Below are positions 36,021 through 44,523 of a stretch of DNA of 53,526 nt, piece after piece. Within the stretch, counting starts at the first letter, position 1, and every line of letters starts with the position of its first letter. Source of the DNA: an uncultured Lachnospiraceae bacterium (GTDB lineage: Bacteria > Bacillota > Clostridia > Lachnospirales > Lachnospiraceae); the NCBI GenBank assembly GCA_945621435.1, contig CALZBR010000014.1, forward strand, positions 1-53,526, written 5' to 3'. A program made the position numbers and the translations under genes. Below the pieces are notes generated by a model that was not told where the DNA came from, ran no database searches, and saw only the letters and a list, made by a program, of their open reading frames with translations.

Positions 36021-36905
36021 ATGAAGAGGGTTCTGATAACCGGAGCGGACAGCTATATCGGTACTTCCTTCGAAGACTGGGTCCGGAAAAGCTGTTCCGA
36101 TATTGTGACGGATACTGTGGATCTGCGGGACGGGACCTGGCGAGAGAAGGACTTTGGCGGATATGACGCCGTCTTTCACGTGGCAGGGATTGCCCATGCC
36201 GATGTGGGAAAGGCTACAGAGGAAGAAAAGAAGCAGTATTACAGAGTGAATACCGATTTGACGGCAGAGTGCGCCGGGAAGGCAAAGCGGGACGGTGTGG
36301 GACAGTTTCTGTTTATGAGCAGTATCATCGTCTACGGAGAGAGCGCCGGCATCGGGAAGAAGAAAATGATCACGACAGATACCCTGCCTGCTCCGGCGAA
36401 TTTCTATGGTGACAGTAAATGGAAGGCAGAGAAAAAATTGGAGGACCTGAGTGATAGCAGCTTCAGGGTTGTCATTCTCCGTCCTCCCATGATTTACGGA
36501 AAAGGCTCCAAGGGGAATTATCCCCTGCTGGCCGGGATGGCAGTGAAGCTTCCTCTTTTTCCGAGGGAAACGAATCAGAGGAGCATGCTTTATATCGGCA
36601 ATCTGTGCAAATTTGTAGAATTGATGATTCGAAATGAGGAACAGGGAATTTTTTATCCACAGAACAGGGAATACGTCTGTACCACAGAGCTGGTCAAGGC
36701 GATTGCAAAGGAGCACGGCAGAAATATCCGCCTTACCGCACTTTTTCATCCGGCACTTCTGCTCCTGGGAAGAATCGGCGGGAAGCCGGGAGAACTGGTG
36801 AATAAGGCATTCGGGAATCTGGTGTATGACAAGACCCTGAGCGAGTACAAAGAGGAGTACCGGATCTATGGGCTGGAGGAGTCTGTCCGGCTGACGGAGA
36901 AATGA
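36021..36905 (+). CDS. NAD(P)-dependent short-chain epimerase/reductase
   Basis: A 294-residue extended SDR. The nucleotide-binding site is VLITGADSYIGTSFEDW, the mid-strand motif is VFHVAGIAHADV, and the catalytic Tyr129-x3-Lys133 is in NFYGDSKWKAEKKL, with a preceding MSSIIVYGES. The C-terminal region (RSMLYIGNLCKFVELMI) is typical of WbpV/WreQ-like enzymes that reduce UDP-4-keto-6-deoxy-HexNAc. Its place directly after the dehydratase and small PGT supports UDP-QuiNAc or UDP-FucNAc formation; product stereochemistry cannot be read. Confidence 0.85.
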   Translation: MKRVLITGADSYIGTSFEDWVRKSCSDIVTDTVDLRDGTWREKDFGGYDAVFHVAGIAHADVGKATEEEKKQYYRVNTDLTAECAGKAKRDGVGQFLFMSSIIVYGESAGIGKKKMITTDTLPAPANFYGDSKWKAEKKLEDLSDSSFRVVILRPPMIYGKGSKGNYPLLAGMAVKLPLFPRETNQRSMLYIGNLCKFVELMIRNEEQGIFYPQNREYVCTTELVKAIAKEHGRNIRLTALFHPALLLLGRIGGKPGELVNKAFGNLVYDKTLSEYKEEYRIYGLEESVRLTEK

Positions 36906-36906
36906 C

Positions 36907-37650
36907 ATGTCAAAAACAGTAAGCATTGTTACCGTGACCTATCAGAGTGAAGAGACGCTGAAGGTTACCATGGAGTCTGTTTTAGCTCAGACTTATAGTA
37001 ATATTGAGTACCTGATAATCGACGGGGCGTCAACGGATGGAACGGTATCTCTGGCGGAGAGCTATAGGGAATCCATGGAACAAAAGGGAATCCACCTGCG
37101 CATCTTATCCGAAGCGGATTCCGGCATCTATGATGCCATGAATAAGGGAATCAGGCTAGCAGAAGGTGACATCATCGGAATCCTGAACAGCGGCGACTGG
37201 TATGAGCCTGACACCGTGGAAACAGTGATTAATACCTTTGAAAAGGGAAATTGCGACTTGCTGTTTGCCAACATCAGAATGTATAAAAAGGACCACAGCA
37301 GCTTCATAAAAAAGGCAAGAATACGAAGGTTTCAAACCTCCAGAGACTGGAACCATCCCACCATGTTTGTTAAGGCTGAGGTGTACAAAAGTCATCCCTT
37401 CCGGGATAAGGGTATCCATGATGATTACGGCTGTTACCTTCAGCTTGCAAAGGAAGGGTATCGGATTACAACCCTGGACAAGGTGCTGGCGAATTTTCAA
37501 CTGGGCGGAGTCAGCAATCATAAGAGCCTGAAGGAAGCAGTACAACGGATTAATGACAGATATCGTTGGTGCTACCGGGTAAACGGCTACAGCAGATGGT
37601 ACCTGTTGGAGTGCATTGCCATTGAGGTAGCGAAGATGCTGCTAGGGTAA
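36907..37650 (+). CDS. GT2-family glycosyltransferase (WcaA-like)
   Basis: A 247-residue enzyme: VSIVTVTYQSEETLKVTMES, YLIIDGASTDGTVSLAE, ADSGIYDAMNKGIRLAEGDI, and the acceptor-side GILNSGDWYEPDTVE. The IIDGASTDGT/DSGIYDAMNKG pattern is characteristic of the colanic-acid-like GT2 branch. It starts one base after the SDR stop, so it probably adds the second sugar in the same pathway. It is the last gene before base composition shifts to AT-rich. Confidence 0.86.
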   Translation: MSKTVSIVTVTYQSEETLKVTMESVLAQTYSNIEYLIIDGASTDGTVSLAESYRESMEQKGIHLRILSEADSGIYDAMNKGIRLAEGDIIGILNSGDWYEPDTVETVINTFEKGNCDLLFANIRMYKKDHSSFIKKARIRRFQTSRDWNHPTMFVKAEVYKSHPFRDKGIHDDYGCYLQLAKEGYRITTLDKVLANFQLGGVSNHKSLKEAVQRINDRYRWCYRVNGYSRWYLLECIAIEVAKMLLG

Positions 37651-37703
37651 TAGTTTTTTCATGAACCATCTGTAAGACAGAGATGAAGGAGATTAGTGCC
37701 AAA

Positions 37704-38927
37704 ATGAAAATACTACACATCAATTCTGTGTGTGGCGTGACCGGTACAGGACGTATAGTAGCTGATTTATATGATGCCGCTATCAATGACGGCCATCAAT
37801 GTATGATTGCATATGGGGAACACAAATTTCATAACAACCCCGGAGAAAGACAAACTATAGAAATCGGTTCCATGACGGATTGCAGAGTGCATGCGGCAAT
37901 GACCAGAATAGTGGATGCCCAAGGGTTTGGCTCTCGGAGTGCCACTCGGCGTTTTTTACAGAAAGTGGAAGAATATCAGCCTGATGTCATTCATTTGCAC
38001 AATCTGCATGGATACTATATTAACATAGAATTACTATTTCAATATTTGAAAACCAAAAGGATAAAAACGGTATGGACTTTACATGACTGTTGGAGTTTTA
38101 CGGGACATTGCGTGCATTTTCAAGAAGCCGGTTGTGATAAGTGGCGTCAGGAATGCGGACATTGCCCCTTAAAAAGACAGTATCCCTCAAGCATAGGATT
38201 AGATCGCTCAACTTATAATTTCCATAAAAAAAAGGCACTTTTTACCGGTATAAAGGATATGACAATACTGGTTCCCTCTCACTGGATGCAGGAGCGAGTT
38301 CGACAAAGCTTTCTCAAGGATTATCCCATACGAGTAATCTATAATGGAATCGATTTGGAAACCTTTCATCCAATAGACAGCGACTTTCGAACAAAGTATC
38401 ATTTGGAGGATAAATTCATTATTCTCGGGGTGGCGAACATTTGGGTAGAGCGTAAAGGGTTGGCTGTTTTTCTGAAACTGGCAGAATTGCTGGGTAATGA
38501 ATATCAGATTGTACTGGTAGGACTAAGTCAAGAGCAGATAAAGGAGCTCCCGGAGAATATATTAGGGTTTGCCAGGACGGATACACCTGTGGAATTGGCG
38601 GCGGTGTATACGGCGGCAGATGTCTTTGTTAATCCAAGTAAGGAGGAGACCTTTGGCCTGACTGTGGCAGAGGCCATGGCTTGCGGCACCTGGCCCATAG
38701 TCTACGCGGATACGGCGTGTGCAGAGGTTGTGCAGCAAGGAAGAGGGCATATTGTTGCAGACGGTATCCGGGAGCTTGAGCAGACAATTCGTCTGTGTAA
38801 GGAAAAAGGAGTTCCTGCCGGAATCGAAAAAGCAGCACAAATCTTTTCAAAGGAACGCTTTGGCAAGGAAATTCTGGCTGTATATGATGAGGATAACGCT
38901 AAGTATCGGGGAAACAGGGGTGAATAA
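37704..38927 (+). CDS. GT4-family glycosyltransferase
   Basis: A 407-residue GT-B enzyme of a WcaL-like subgroup. Seen: MKILHINSVCGVTGTGRIVA, VIHLHNLHGYYINIELLFQY, the Cys/His-rich DCWSFTGHCVHFQEAGCDKW, NGIDLETFHPIDSDF, and the donor site DVFVNPSKEETFGLTVAEAM. The ATG at 37683 is possible, but AAGGAG (37686-37691) and the natural N-terminus MKILHIN favour 37704. Codon use is visibly more AT-rich than upstream genes, marking the start of the possibly acquired block. Confidence 0.87.
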   Translation: MKILHINSVCGVTGTGRIVADLYDAAINDGHQCMIAYGEHKFHNNPGERQTIEIGSMTDCRVHAAMTRIVDAQGFGSRSATRRFLQKVEEYQPDVIHLHNLHGYYINIELLFQYLKTKRIKTVWTLHDCWSFTGHCVHFQEAGCDKWRQECGHCPLKRQYPSSIGLDRSTYNFHKKKALFTGIKDMTILVPSHWMQERVRQSFLKDYPIRVIYNGIDLETFHPIDSDFRTKYHLEDKFIILGVANIWVERKGLAVFLKLAELLGNEYQIVLVGLSQEQIKELPENILGFARTDTPVELAAVYTAADVFVNPSKEETFGLTVAEAMACGTWPIVYADTACAEVVQQGRGHIVADGIRELEQTIRLCKEKGVPAGIEKAAQIFSKERFGKEILAVYDEDNAKYRGNRGE

Positions 38928-38961
38928 ATGGGCCGTGAAGCGGTAAAGGAGTTAAAATTCG

Positions 38962-39897
38962 TTGATAATATCGGTTTGTATGGCAACCTATAACGGTGCC
39001 TTGTTTATTAAAGAACAATTGAATACTATTCTACGCCAGACCAGACAACCGGATGAAGTTATTATTTGTGATGATTGTTCACAGGATAATACTGTACAGA
39101 TTGTTCAGAGCTTTATAGAAGAAAATCATCTGGAGACTTCCTGGAAATTGATACAGAATCATGAAAACAAAGGGTATCCGGGAAACTTTTATTATGCCAT
39201 GAGCCTGTGTGAAGGGGATGTGATATTTCTATCCGACCAAGATGATATCTGGAACGAAGAAAAGATTGAGAAAATGTGTGTCCTTTTGGAGGAGAGAGCG
39301 GATATCAGTGTGTTGAGCTGTAGCTTTGGATTGATAGACGCTAAAGGACAAAGGATTCAAACTGTGATGCATTCCGGCGGAAGAGGGAAGGATGAGTTAC
39401 GCTGTATTCCTTTACAACAGGTTTTTTATAAATATGAATGGCCGGGGATGGTATTGGCTTTTCGAAGAGAATGGTATTTTCAATGGGCCTGCCGGATGGA
39501 TACTGACTGTAAGGTTCCCCATGATTTCCTGTTATGTGTCAAAGCCTCTGAGGAAGGTGGACTATGGCAAATGGAGGAGATGCTTGCATACCAAAGGAGA
39601 CATGACAATAATGTTGGTCTTGAGGAGCATAGAATCCATAAATTATTAAACAAACCGCGCAAGCTACAGGAGATTGAAAGCTATATACGTCATCTGGAAG
39701 GCCTATATCAGGCGGATCTTCCGGGAACGAAGGAAGGAAAAGAGATTCTCAACCAGAAAATGGAAGCTATGAGAGGTAGACTTACTGCTCTGCAATCCTG
39801 TAAAATCAGACAAGTGCTGGCAAATGCGTGGATGTATCGTCAGGAAGTCAGATTTGCCACGATGGTATGTGATGTGCTGATAGTGAGAGGAAAATAA
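38962..39897 (+). CDS. GT2-family glycosyltransferase (rhamnosyltransferase-like)
   Basis: A 311-residue GT2 enzyme: IISVCMATYNGALFIKEQLN, VIICDDCSQDNTVQIVQS, ENKGYPGNFYYAMSLCEGDV, and IFLSDQDDIWNEEKIEKM. The SDQDDIW donor motif is typical of rhamnosyl- and related transferases of O-antigen clusters, which fits the rml genes downstream. The start is a TTG at 38962 with AAAGGAG (38945-38951) 10 bases upstream; an in-frame stop at 38953 rules out earlier starts. Confidence 0.85.
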   Translation: MIISVCMATYNGALFIKEQLNTILRQTRQPDEVIICDDCSQDNTVQIVQSFIEENHLETSWKLIQNHENKGYPGNFYYAMSLCEGDVIFLSDQDDIWNEEKIEKMCVLLEERADISVLSCSFGLIDAKGQRIQTVMHSGGRGKDELRCIPLQQVFYKYEWPGMVLAFRREWYFQWACRMDTDCKVPHDFLLCVKASEEGGLWQMEEMLAYQRRHDNNVGLEEHRIHKLLNKPRKLQEIESYIRHLEGLYQADLPGTKEGKEILNQKMEAMRGRLTALQSCKIRQVLANAWMYRQEVRFATMVCDVLIVRGK

Positions 39898-39971
39898 AGA
39901 TAAATATTACAATAGAATCTTTTGTATATATCTGTGGAAATAATCAGAAATAAGCAGATCCTAAAAAATAT

Positions 39972-40000
39972 TTGTAAATGTGCATCAAATGTGATATCAT
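39972..40000 (+). promoter_or_regulatory. Promoter in the 181-base gap before the exporter block
   Basis: TTGTAA (39972-39977), a 17-base spacer, and TATCAT (39995-40000). This gap (39898-40078) is the largest in the AT-rich block. The next gene starts at 40079. Confidence 0.6.
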
Positions 40001-40048
40001 GAACGCGGTGTTATGGGATAGATTACGTAATGCAAAATGATTACTATA

Positions 40049-40066
40049 TGATAATTTTTATTATCA
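40049..40066 (+). promoter_or_regulatory. Perfect hairpin adjoining the ribosome-binding site of the GT4 gene
   Basis: TGATAAT (40049-40055), loop TTTT, ATTATCA (40060-40066). The right arm touches the AGGGG at 40066-40070, which serves the ATG at 40079. It could modulate translation, or be an operator; no regulator is evident. Confidence 0.45.
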
Positions 40067-40078
40067 GGGGTTGACCGA

Positions 40079-41146
40079 ATGAATGATAAAAAGAAGCTAC
40101 TGTATATTATGGGGATTGACTGGAATTGGATCTATCAACGTCCCCAAATCATTGGACAGCACTTGGCGGATAAATATGATGTTACTGTTGTATTCCCAAG
40201 GAGCATATTAAAAGCATTCAACAAAACACGTGGTTGTTATCCCCCGAAATACAGAATTCTTTGGAATCTTCCGTTACAGGAGAAAAATTGGTTTATCGGT
40301 TGGATATCCTCAGTATATTCCAAAAGGATTTTTGGAGATATAAAAAAATATGATTTGGTAGTCATAGGATATCCGCTATATTACCGTTACATTCCTGATA
40401 GTTATTTCGGAAAAGTAATATATGACTGCATGGATAACTTTGAAGCGTTATATCCTGATCAAAAAAAAGCATCTAGAGTATTAGAATGGGAGAAAAGACT
40501 GATAAGTAGAAGCGATATCATTTTCGTTACAGCCACAAAACTTCTACAAAAGATTCGTACCTTGATGCCAGACAAGAACGTTGTTTTGATCAGGAATGGA
40601 AGTCAGAATAAAGTGATAGCCGAACCTTGTGAACCAAGGCTTCAACAAAAATATAGTATAGGCTACTTTGGAACAATAGCTGAATGGTTTGATTTTGATC
40701 TGCTAAGAAAGAGTCTGAAAAAGTACTCCAATATCGAGTATCATCTTATAGGACCAATGGCAAAACCATACGAGCAGGAGCATCAGGGAATCGTATTAGA
40801 GGGAATCGTCCCACATCATCGGTTGTATGAAGTTACAAGGGATTATTCCTGTTTTATTATGCCATTTATTATTAATGATGTTGTGGAATGGGTGGATCCT
40901 GTGAAACTATACGAATACATTTCAATGGGAAAATGTATTATCTCAGTTCGATACAAAGAAATAGAGCGATTTGAGGATTATGTTTATATGTACTCCAATG
41001 AGAGAGAATTTCTTGATCTTTTAGGTGGTTTGATAGAGAAAGGATTCCCTCCAAAGTATACCGAAGGACAACAAGAAGTCTTTTTAAGAGAGAATACTTG
41101 GGATAAACGATTTGAGCAGATAGATAGCTGCTTGGAGGAATTATAG
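40079..41146 (+). CDS. GT4-like glycosyltransferase, homologous to the middle domain of the 44.5-kb fusion protein
   Basis: A 355-residue GT-B enzyme: YIMGIDWNWIYQRPQIIGQH at the N-terminus, VIYDCMDNFEALYPDQKKAS, IRNGSQNKVIAEPCEPRL, SIGYFGTIAEWFDFDLLRKS, and the donor-binding VEWVDPVKLYEYISMGKCII. The same series of motifs recurs in the middle domain of the large protein at 44524, so the two are paralogous domains in one locus. The ATG follows AGGGG. It is the first gene after the internal promoter and probably acts on the exported chain or its primer. Confidence 0.82.
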   Translation: MNDKKKLLYIMGIDWNWIYQRPQIIGQHLADKYDVTVVFPRSILKAFNKTRGCYPPKYRILWNLPLQEKNWFIGWISSVYSKRIFGDIKKYDLVVIGYPLYYRYIPDSYFGKVIYDCMDNFEALYPDQKKASRVLEWEKRLISRSDIIFVTATKLLQKIRTLMPDKNVVLIRNGSQNKVIAEPCEPRLQQKYSIGYFGTIAEWFDFDLLRKSLKKYSNIEYHLIGPMAKPYEQEHQGIVLEGIVPHHRLYEVTRDYSCFIMPFIINDVVEWVDPVKLYEYISMGKCIISVRYKEIERFEDYVYMYSNEREFLDLLGGLIEKGFPPKYTEGQQEVFLRENTWDKRFEQIDSCLEEL

Positions 41147-41205
41147 AATGTAGGTGTGAATCCATAATAAAAGACAGCATACAAAAAACATAGGAGTGTT
41201 TAGCA

Positions 41206-42330
41206 ATGAAGATTAAAGTAATGAGTGTATTTGGAACAAGACCGGAGGCAATTAAAATGTGTCCACTGGTAAAGGAATTGGAAAAATATGAGGAGATCGA
41301 AAGCGTTGTATGCCTTACAGGACAACACAGGGAAATGCTTCAACAGGTGATAGATATTTTCGGTATCAATGTAAAGTATAATCTAGATATTATGCAACCC
41401 AGACAAACTTTGACAACTATTACTATTTCAGTATTGGATAAAATCGAGCCGGTGTTAAAAGAAGAAAAGCCTGATATTGTCTTGGTACATGGAGATACTT
41501 CTACTTCTTTTGTAGCAGCGCTGGCATCCTTCTATCAGCAGATTCCGGTAGGACATGTAGAGGCCGGTCTGCGAACCTTTGATAAGTATTCGCCCTTTCC
41601 GGAGGAAATGAATCGAAGCCTAACCGGAAGAATTGCAGATCTTCATTTTGCTCCTACCGAAAACAATAGAAAAAATCTGGCTGACGAAAATGTAACAAAA
41701 AATGTTTTTGTCACCGGAAATACAGTAATTGATGCTTTTCAGACCACTGTAAAACCGAATTATCAGTTCAAAGATGAAGATGTTAAGAAGATAAACTTTA
41801 CTGGTAAAAGATGTATCCTAATGACTGCGCATAGACGTGAAAACATTGGAGAACCTTTAGAAAATATTTGTCGAGCAGTGAAACGGATTGTCGAGGAATT
41901 CTCTGATATTGAGGTCGTCTATCCGGTTCATATGAATCCTGCCGTACGTGACACTGCCAGTGCTATTTTGGGTGACATGGACAGAGTACATTTGATAAAA
42001 CCCCTGGATGTCGAAGATATGCATAACCTGATGTCCAGAAGCTTTTTAGTCATGACTGATTCCGGTGGACTTCAGGAAGAAGCTCCATCTTGTGGTGTTC
42101 CTGTTTTGGTACTTCGCACAGAGACCGAGAGACCGGAAGCAGTAGAGGCCGGAACTGTCAAGGTGGTAGGTGTAAAGGAAGAGGATATTTATTCAAATGC
42201 CAATATTCTCCTTACAAATCGGGAAGAATATGACAAAATGGCGAAGGCAGTAAACCCCTATGGCGATGGTCATGCCAGTGAGAGAATCGTGAAAGCAATT
42301 ATAGAATGTATGAAAACAAGGACAAAATAG
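41206..42330 (+). CDS. wecB: UDP-N-acetylglucosamine 2-epimerase (non-hydrolysing)
   Basis: This enzyme interconverts UDP-GlcNAc and UDP-ManNAc. At 374 residues it is full length. Motifs: VMSVFGTRPEAIKMCPLVKE, HGDTSTSFVAALASFYQQIP, GHVEAGLRTFDKYSPFPEEM, GNTVIDAF, MTAHRRENIGEP, and DSGGLQEEAPSCGVPVLVLR followed by TERPEA. GGAG lies upstream of the ATG. No wecC is adjacent, so ManNAc itself may be the sugar used. It lies between the GT4 gene and the ABC exporter, as in many teichoic-acid and O-antigen loci. Confidence 0.95.
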   Translation: MKIKVMSVFGTRPEAIKMCPLVKELEKYEEIESVVCLTGQHREMLQQVIDIFGINVKYNLDIMQPRQTLTTITISVLDKIEPVLKEEKPDIVLVHGDTSTSFVAALASFYQQIPVGHVEAGLRTFDKYSPFPEEMNRSLTGRIADLHFAPTENNRKNLADENVTKNVFVTGNTVIDAFQTTVKPNYQFKDEDVKKINFTGKRCILMTAHRRENIGEPLENICRAVKRIVEEFSDIEVVYPVHMNPAVRDTASAILGDMDRVHLIKPLDVEDMHNLMSRSFLVMTDSGGLQEEAPSCGVPVLVLRTETERPEAVEAGTVKVVGVKEEDIYSNANILLTNREEYDKMAKAVNPYGDGHASERIVKAIIECMKTRTK

Positions 42331-42331
42331 C

Positions 42332-43141
42332 ATGAAAATAATTAGCAACACAATACGATTTATAAAAGAAATATTTGTGGATAGGAGATTATTAGTTGAT
42401 TTATCTGTTAAGGATATGAAAAAAAGGTTTTCCGGAACCTATTTTGGACTTCTTTGGGGAATTTTGCAACCAGCAATGACAATTTTTGTATATTGGTTTG
42501 CTTTTCAGTTTGGCTTCAGGAGCGGTGATGTAGGTAATATACCGTTCGTGTTGTGGTTTATTGTTGGTATAATAAATTGGCTATATATTTCTGAGTCATT
42601 TTCAAATGCCAGTAATAGTTTTATTGAGTATAATTATTTAATACAGAAAGTTAAATTTAATGTTAATATTTTGCCATTAGTCAAGATACTTTCGAGTTTT
42701 TATATTCATCTCTTGTTTTTACTAATCGTTATTTTAATATGTTCTATATTTGGATACTTCCCTACATTTGGTCTATTACAAATTGTCTATTACATGTTTG
42801 CTACAATGGCATTTGTTTTTGCACTTTCTCTTTTTACATCATCAATAATGGTCTTTTTTAGAGATTTGAGTCAAATCATTAATGTGATTTTACTGATGGG
42901 AATGTGGGGCACGCCCATTGCTTGGGATGTGAGTGCTTTTAGCGGAAAAGCACAGACAATTCTCAAACTTAATCCTTTCTATTATTTAATTGAAGGCTAT
43001 AGAGATGCTGTTTTAGGCAGAGGCTGGTTTTGGGAAAGACCCGCGTTGACATTATACTTTTGGATTGTCACACTAATTGTTTTTCTTTTTGGAGTTAATA
43101 TTTTTACCAGATTACGACCTCATTTCGCAGATACAGTATAA
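42332..43141 (+). CDS. wzm: ABC-2-type polysaccharide export permease (Wzm/TagG type)
   Basis: A 269-residue integral membrane protein with six predicted transmembrane segments. Family features: VDLSVKDMKKRFSGTYFGLL followed by WGILQPAMTIFVYWF at the N-terminus, IPFVLWFIVGIINWLYISES, and the C-terminal GTPIAWDVSAFSGKAQTILK / LNPFYYLIEGYRDAVLGR. It starts 1 base after wecB and is followed 21 bases later by the ATPase gene. Together they export a finished, lipid-linked polysaccharide chain. Confidence 0.94.
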   Translation: MKIISNTIRFIKEIFVDRRLLVDLSVKDMKKRFSGTYFGLLWGILQPAMTIFVYWFAFQFGFRSGDVGNIPFVLWFIVGIINWLYISESFSNASNSFIEYNYLIQKVKFNVNILPLVKILSSFYIHLLFLLIVILICSIFGYFPTFGLLQIVYYMFATMAFVFALSLFTSSIMVFFRDLSQIINVILLMGMWGTPIAWDVSAFSGKAQTILKLNPFYYLIEGYRDAVLGRGWFWERPALTLYFWIVTLIVFLFGVNIFTRLRPHFADTV

Positions 43142-43162
43142 TTTTTGGAGAATGATTATATT

Positions 43163-44482
43163 ATGGATTTTGAAAAAAAAATACAAGTAGAGCATGTTTC
43201 GAAAGCATTCAAGATGTATAACAGTCCTATGGATAAGCTAAAAGAAGCATTAAGCCCAACTGGGAAAGTACGCCATACAGATTTTTATGCAATTACAGAT
43301 CTGAGCTTTTCTGTAAAGCCCGGAGAAATAATGGGTATCATGGGAAGAAATGGTTCAGGAAAATCGACGCTACTAAAAATGATAACGGGGATATATGAAC
43401 CAACAGAAGGTCAGATTCATGTGTCAGGGAAAGTTTCATCCCTTTTGGAACTGGGAACGGGCTTTAACTTAGAGTACACAGGGATTGAAAATATCTTTTT
43501 CTATGGAACATTGATGGGGTTCTCGAGAAGTCAGATGGAGGCAAAATTACAGAGTATAGTTGATTTTGCTGAGATTGGTGATTATGTTTATCAACCGGTG
43601 AAAACGTATTCGAGCGGCATGTTTGCACGCCTTGCGTTTTCGTGTGCAATCAATGTCGAGCCAGATATACTGATAGTTGACGAAATATTAAGTGTTGGAG
43701 ATATGCGTTTCCAAGCAAAATGCTTTAATAAGTTTAAGGATTTTAAAAAACAGGGTGTAACAATTTTATACGTTGGTCATGATGTTGGCATGATGAGAAG
43801 TTTTTGCGATACAGCAATGTGGATTAATAAAGGGAAGTTGGTTGACATCGGTGATCCTACATTTATCAGCGCAAAGTACACCGAATTTATGTATAAGGAT
43901 GTTATTACTGACTTTACTGATTACAAAATGATAAGCGCATGCGAGACGGAGAAGAGCAAAACCGTTGATGAACAGGAAGCAGAAAAAAAGGAACAGCTAG
44001 AACCACAAAAAGAGAGTAAAAAAATTACTGACAGTTTATTTCCAGATAGTATAGCTCATTGGGGCTCAAGCACTGGTATGATAAGTGAAGTCACTATGCT
44101 GAATAAAGATGGAAAGGAAACAAATTCTTTTGACACAGGGGATCAATTGAAGATTGTTATCAAATTTAGCATCAGTAATAAAATAAATACCGAATTTTTC
44201 TCAGTCGCTTTTTCCATAAAGAATACGGAAGGCACTGACTTGATTGTTAAAACAACATATGACGAAAAGATTGAAATACACCCAGGTAATAACCAGACAA
44301 TTTCTTTCGAATTCAATCCTAGATTGAGTAGTGGTGATTACTATTTAGTGATTGCTTTAGAGGATAGAACAAATACAGCGATATCGTATTATGAATACAT
44401 TGAAGGAGCTGTTTTCTTTAAAATGTATTCAGCAAAAAAAATATTTGGGGTTTATGATGTATTAACAGATATAGAGTATTAA
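43163..44482 (+). CDS. wzt: ABC exporter ATPase with glycan-binding C-terminal domain (Wzt type)
   Basis: A 439-residue ATPase that powers Wzm. The nucleotide-binding domain has Walker A GIMGRNGSGKST (about residues 57-68), the polysaccharide-exporter signature TYSSGMFARLAFSCA, Walker B ILIVDEILSVGD, and the H-loop YVGHD. A Lys/Glu-rich linker (~255-290) leads to a ~150-residue C-terminal beta domain (GMISEVTMLNKDGKET to the end), the Wzt-C domain that reads a terminal modification on the chain. A TTG at 43145 is possible; GGAG lies 12 bases before ATG 43163. Presence of this domain predicts a capped chain, which fits the adjacent methyltransferase fusion. Confidence 0.93.
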   Translation: MDFEKKIQVEHVSKAFKMYNSPMDKLKEALSPTGKVRHTDFYAITDLSFSVKPGEIMGIMGRNGSGKSTLLKMITGIYEPTEGQIHVSGKVSSLLELGTGFNLEYTGIENIFFYGTLMGFSRSQMEAKLQSIVDFAEIGDYVYQPVKTYSSGMFARLAFSCAINVEPDILIVDEILSVGDMRFQAKCFNKFKDFKKQGVTILYVGHDVGMMRSFCDTAMWINKGKLVDIGDPTFISAKYTEFMYKDVITDFTDYKMISACETEKSKTVDEQEAEKKEQLEPQKESKKITDSLFPDSIAHWGSSTGMISEVTMLNKDGKETNSFDTGDQLKIVIKFSISNKINTEFFSVAFSIKNTEGTDLIVKTTYDEKIEIHPGNNQTISFEFNPRLSSGDYYLVIALEDRTNTAISYYEYIEGAVFFKMYSAKKIFGVYDVLTDIEY

Positions 44483-44523
44483 CCAAATAAATAGTACTAC
44501 TATTGGCTAAGAGGGATATTAAG

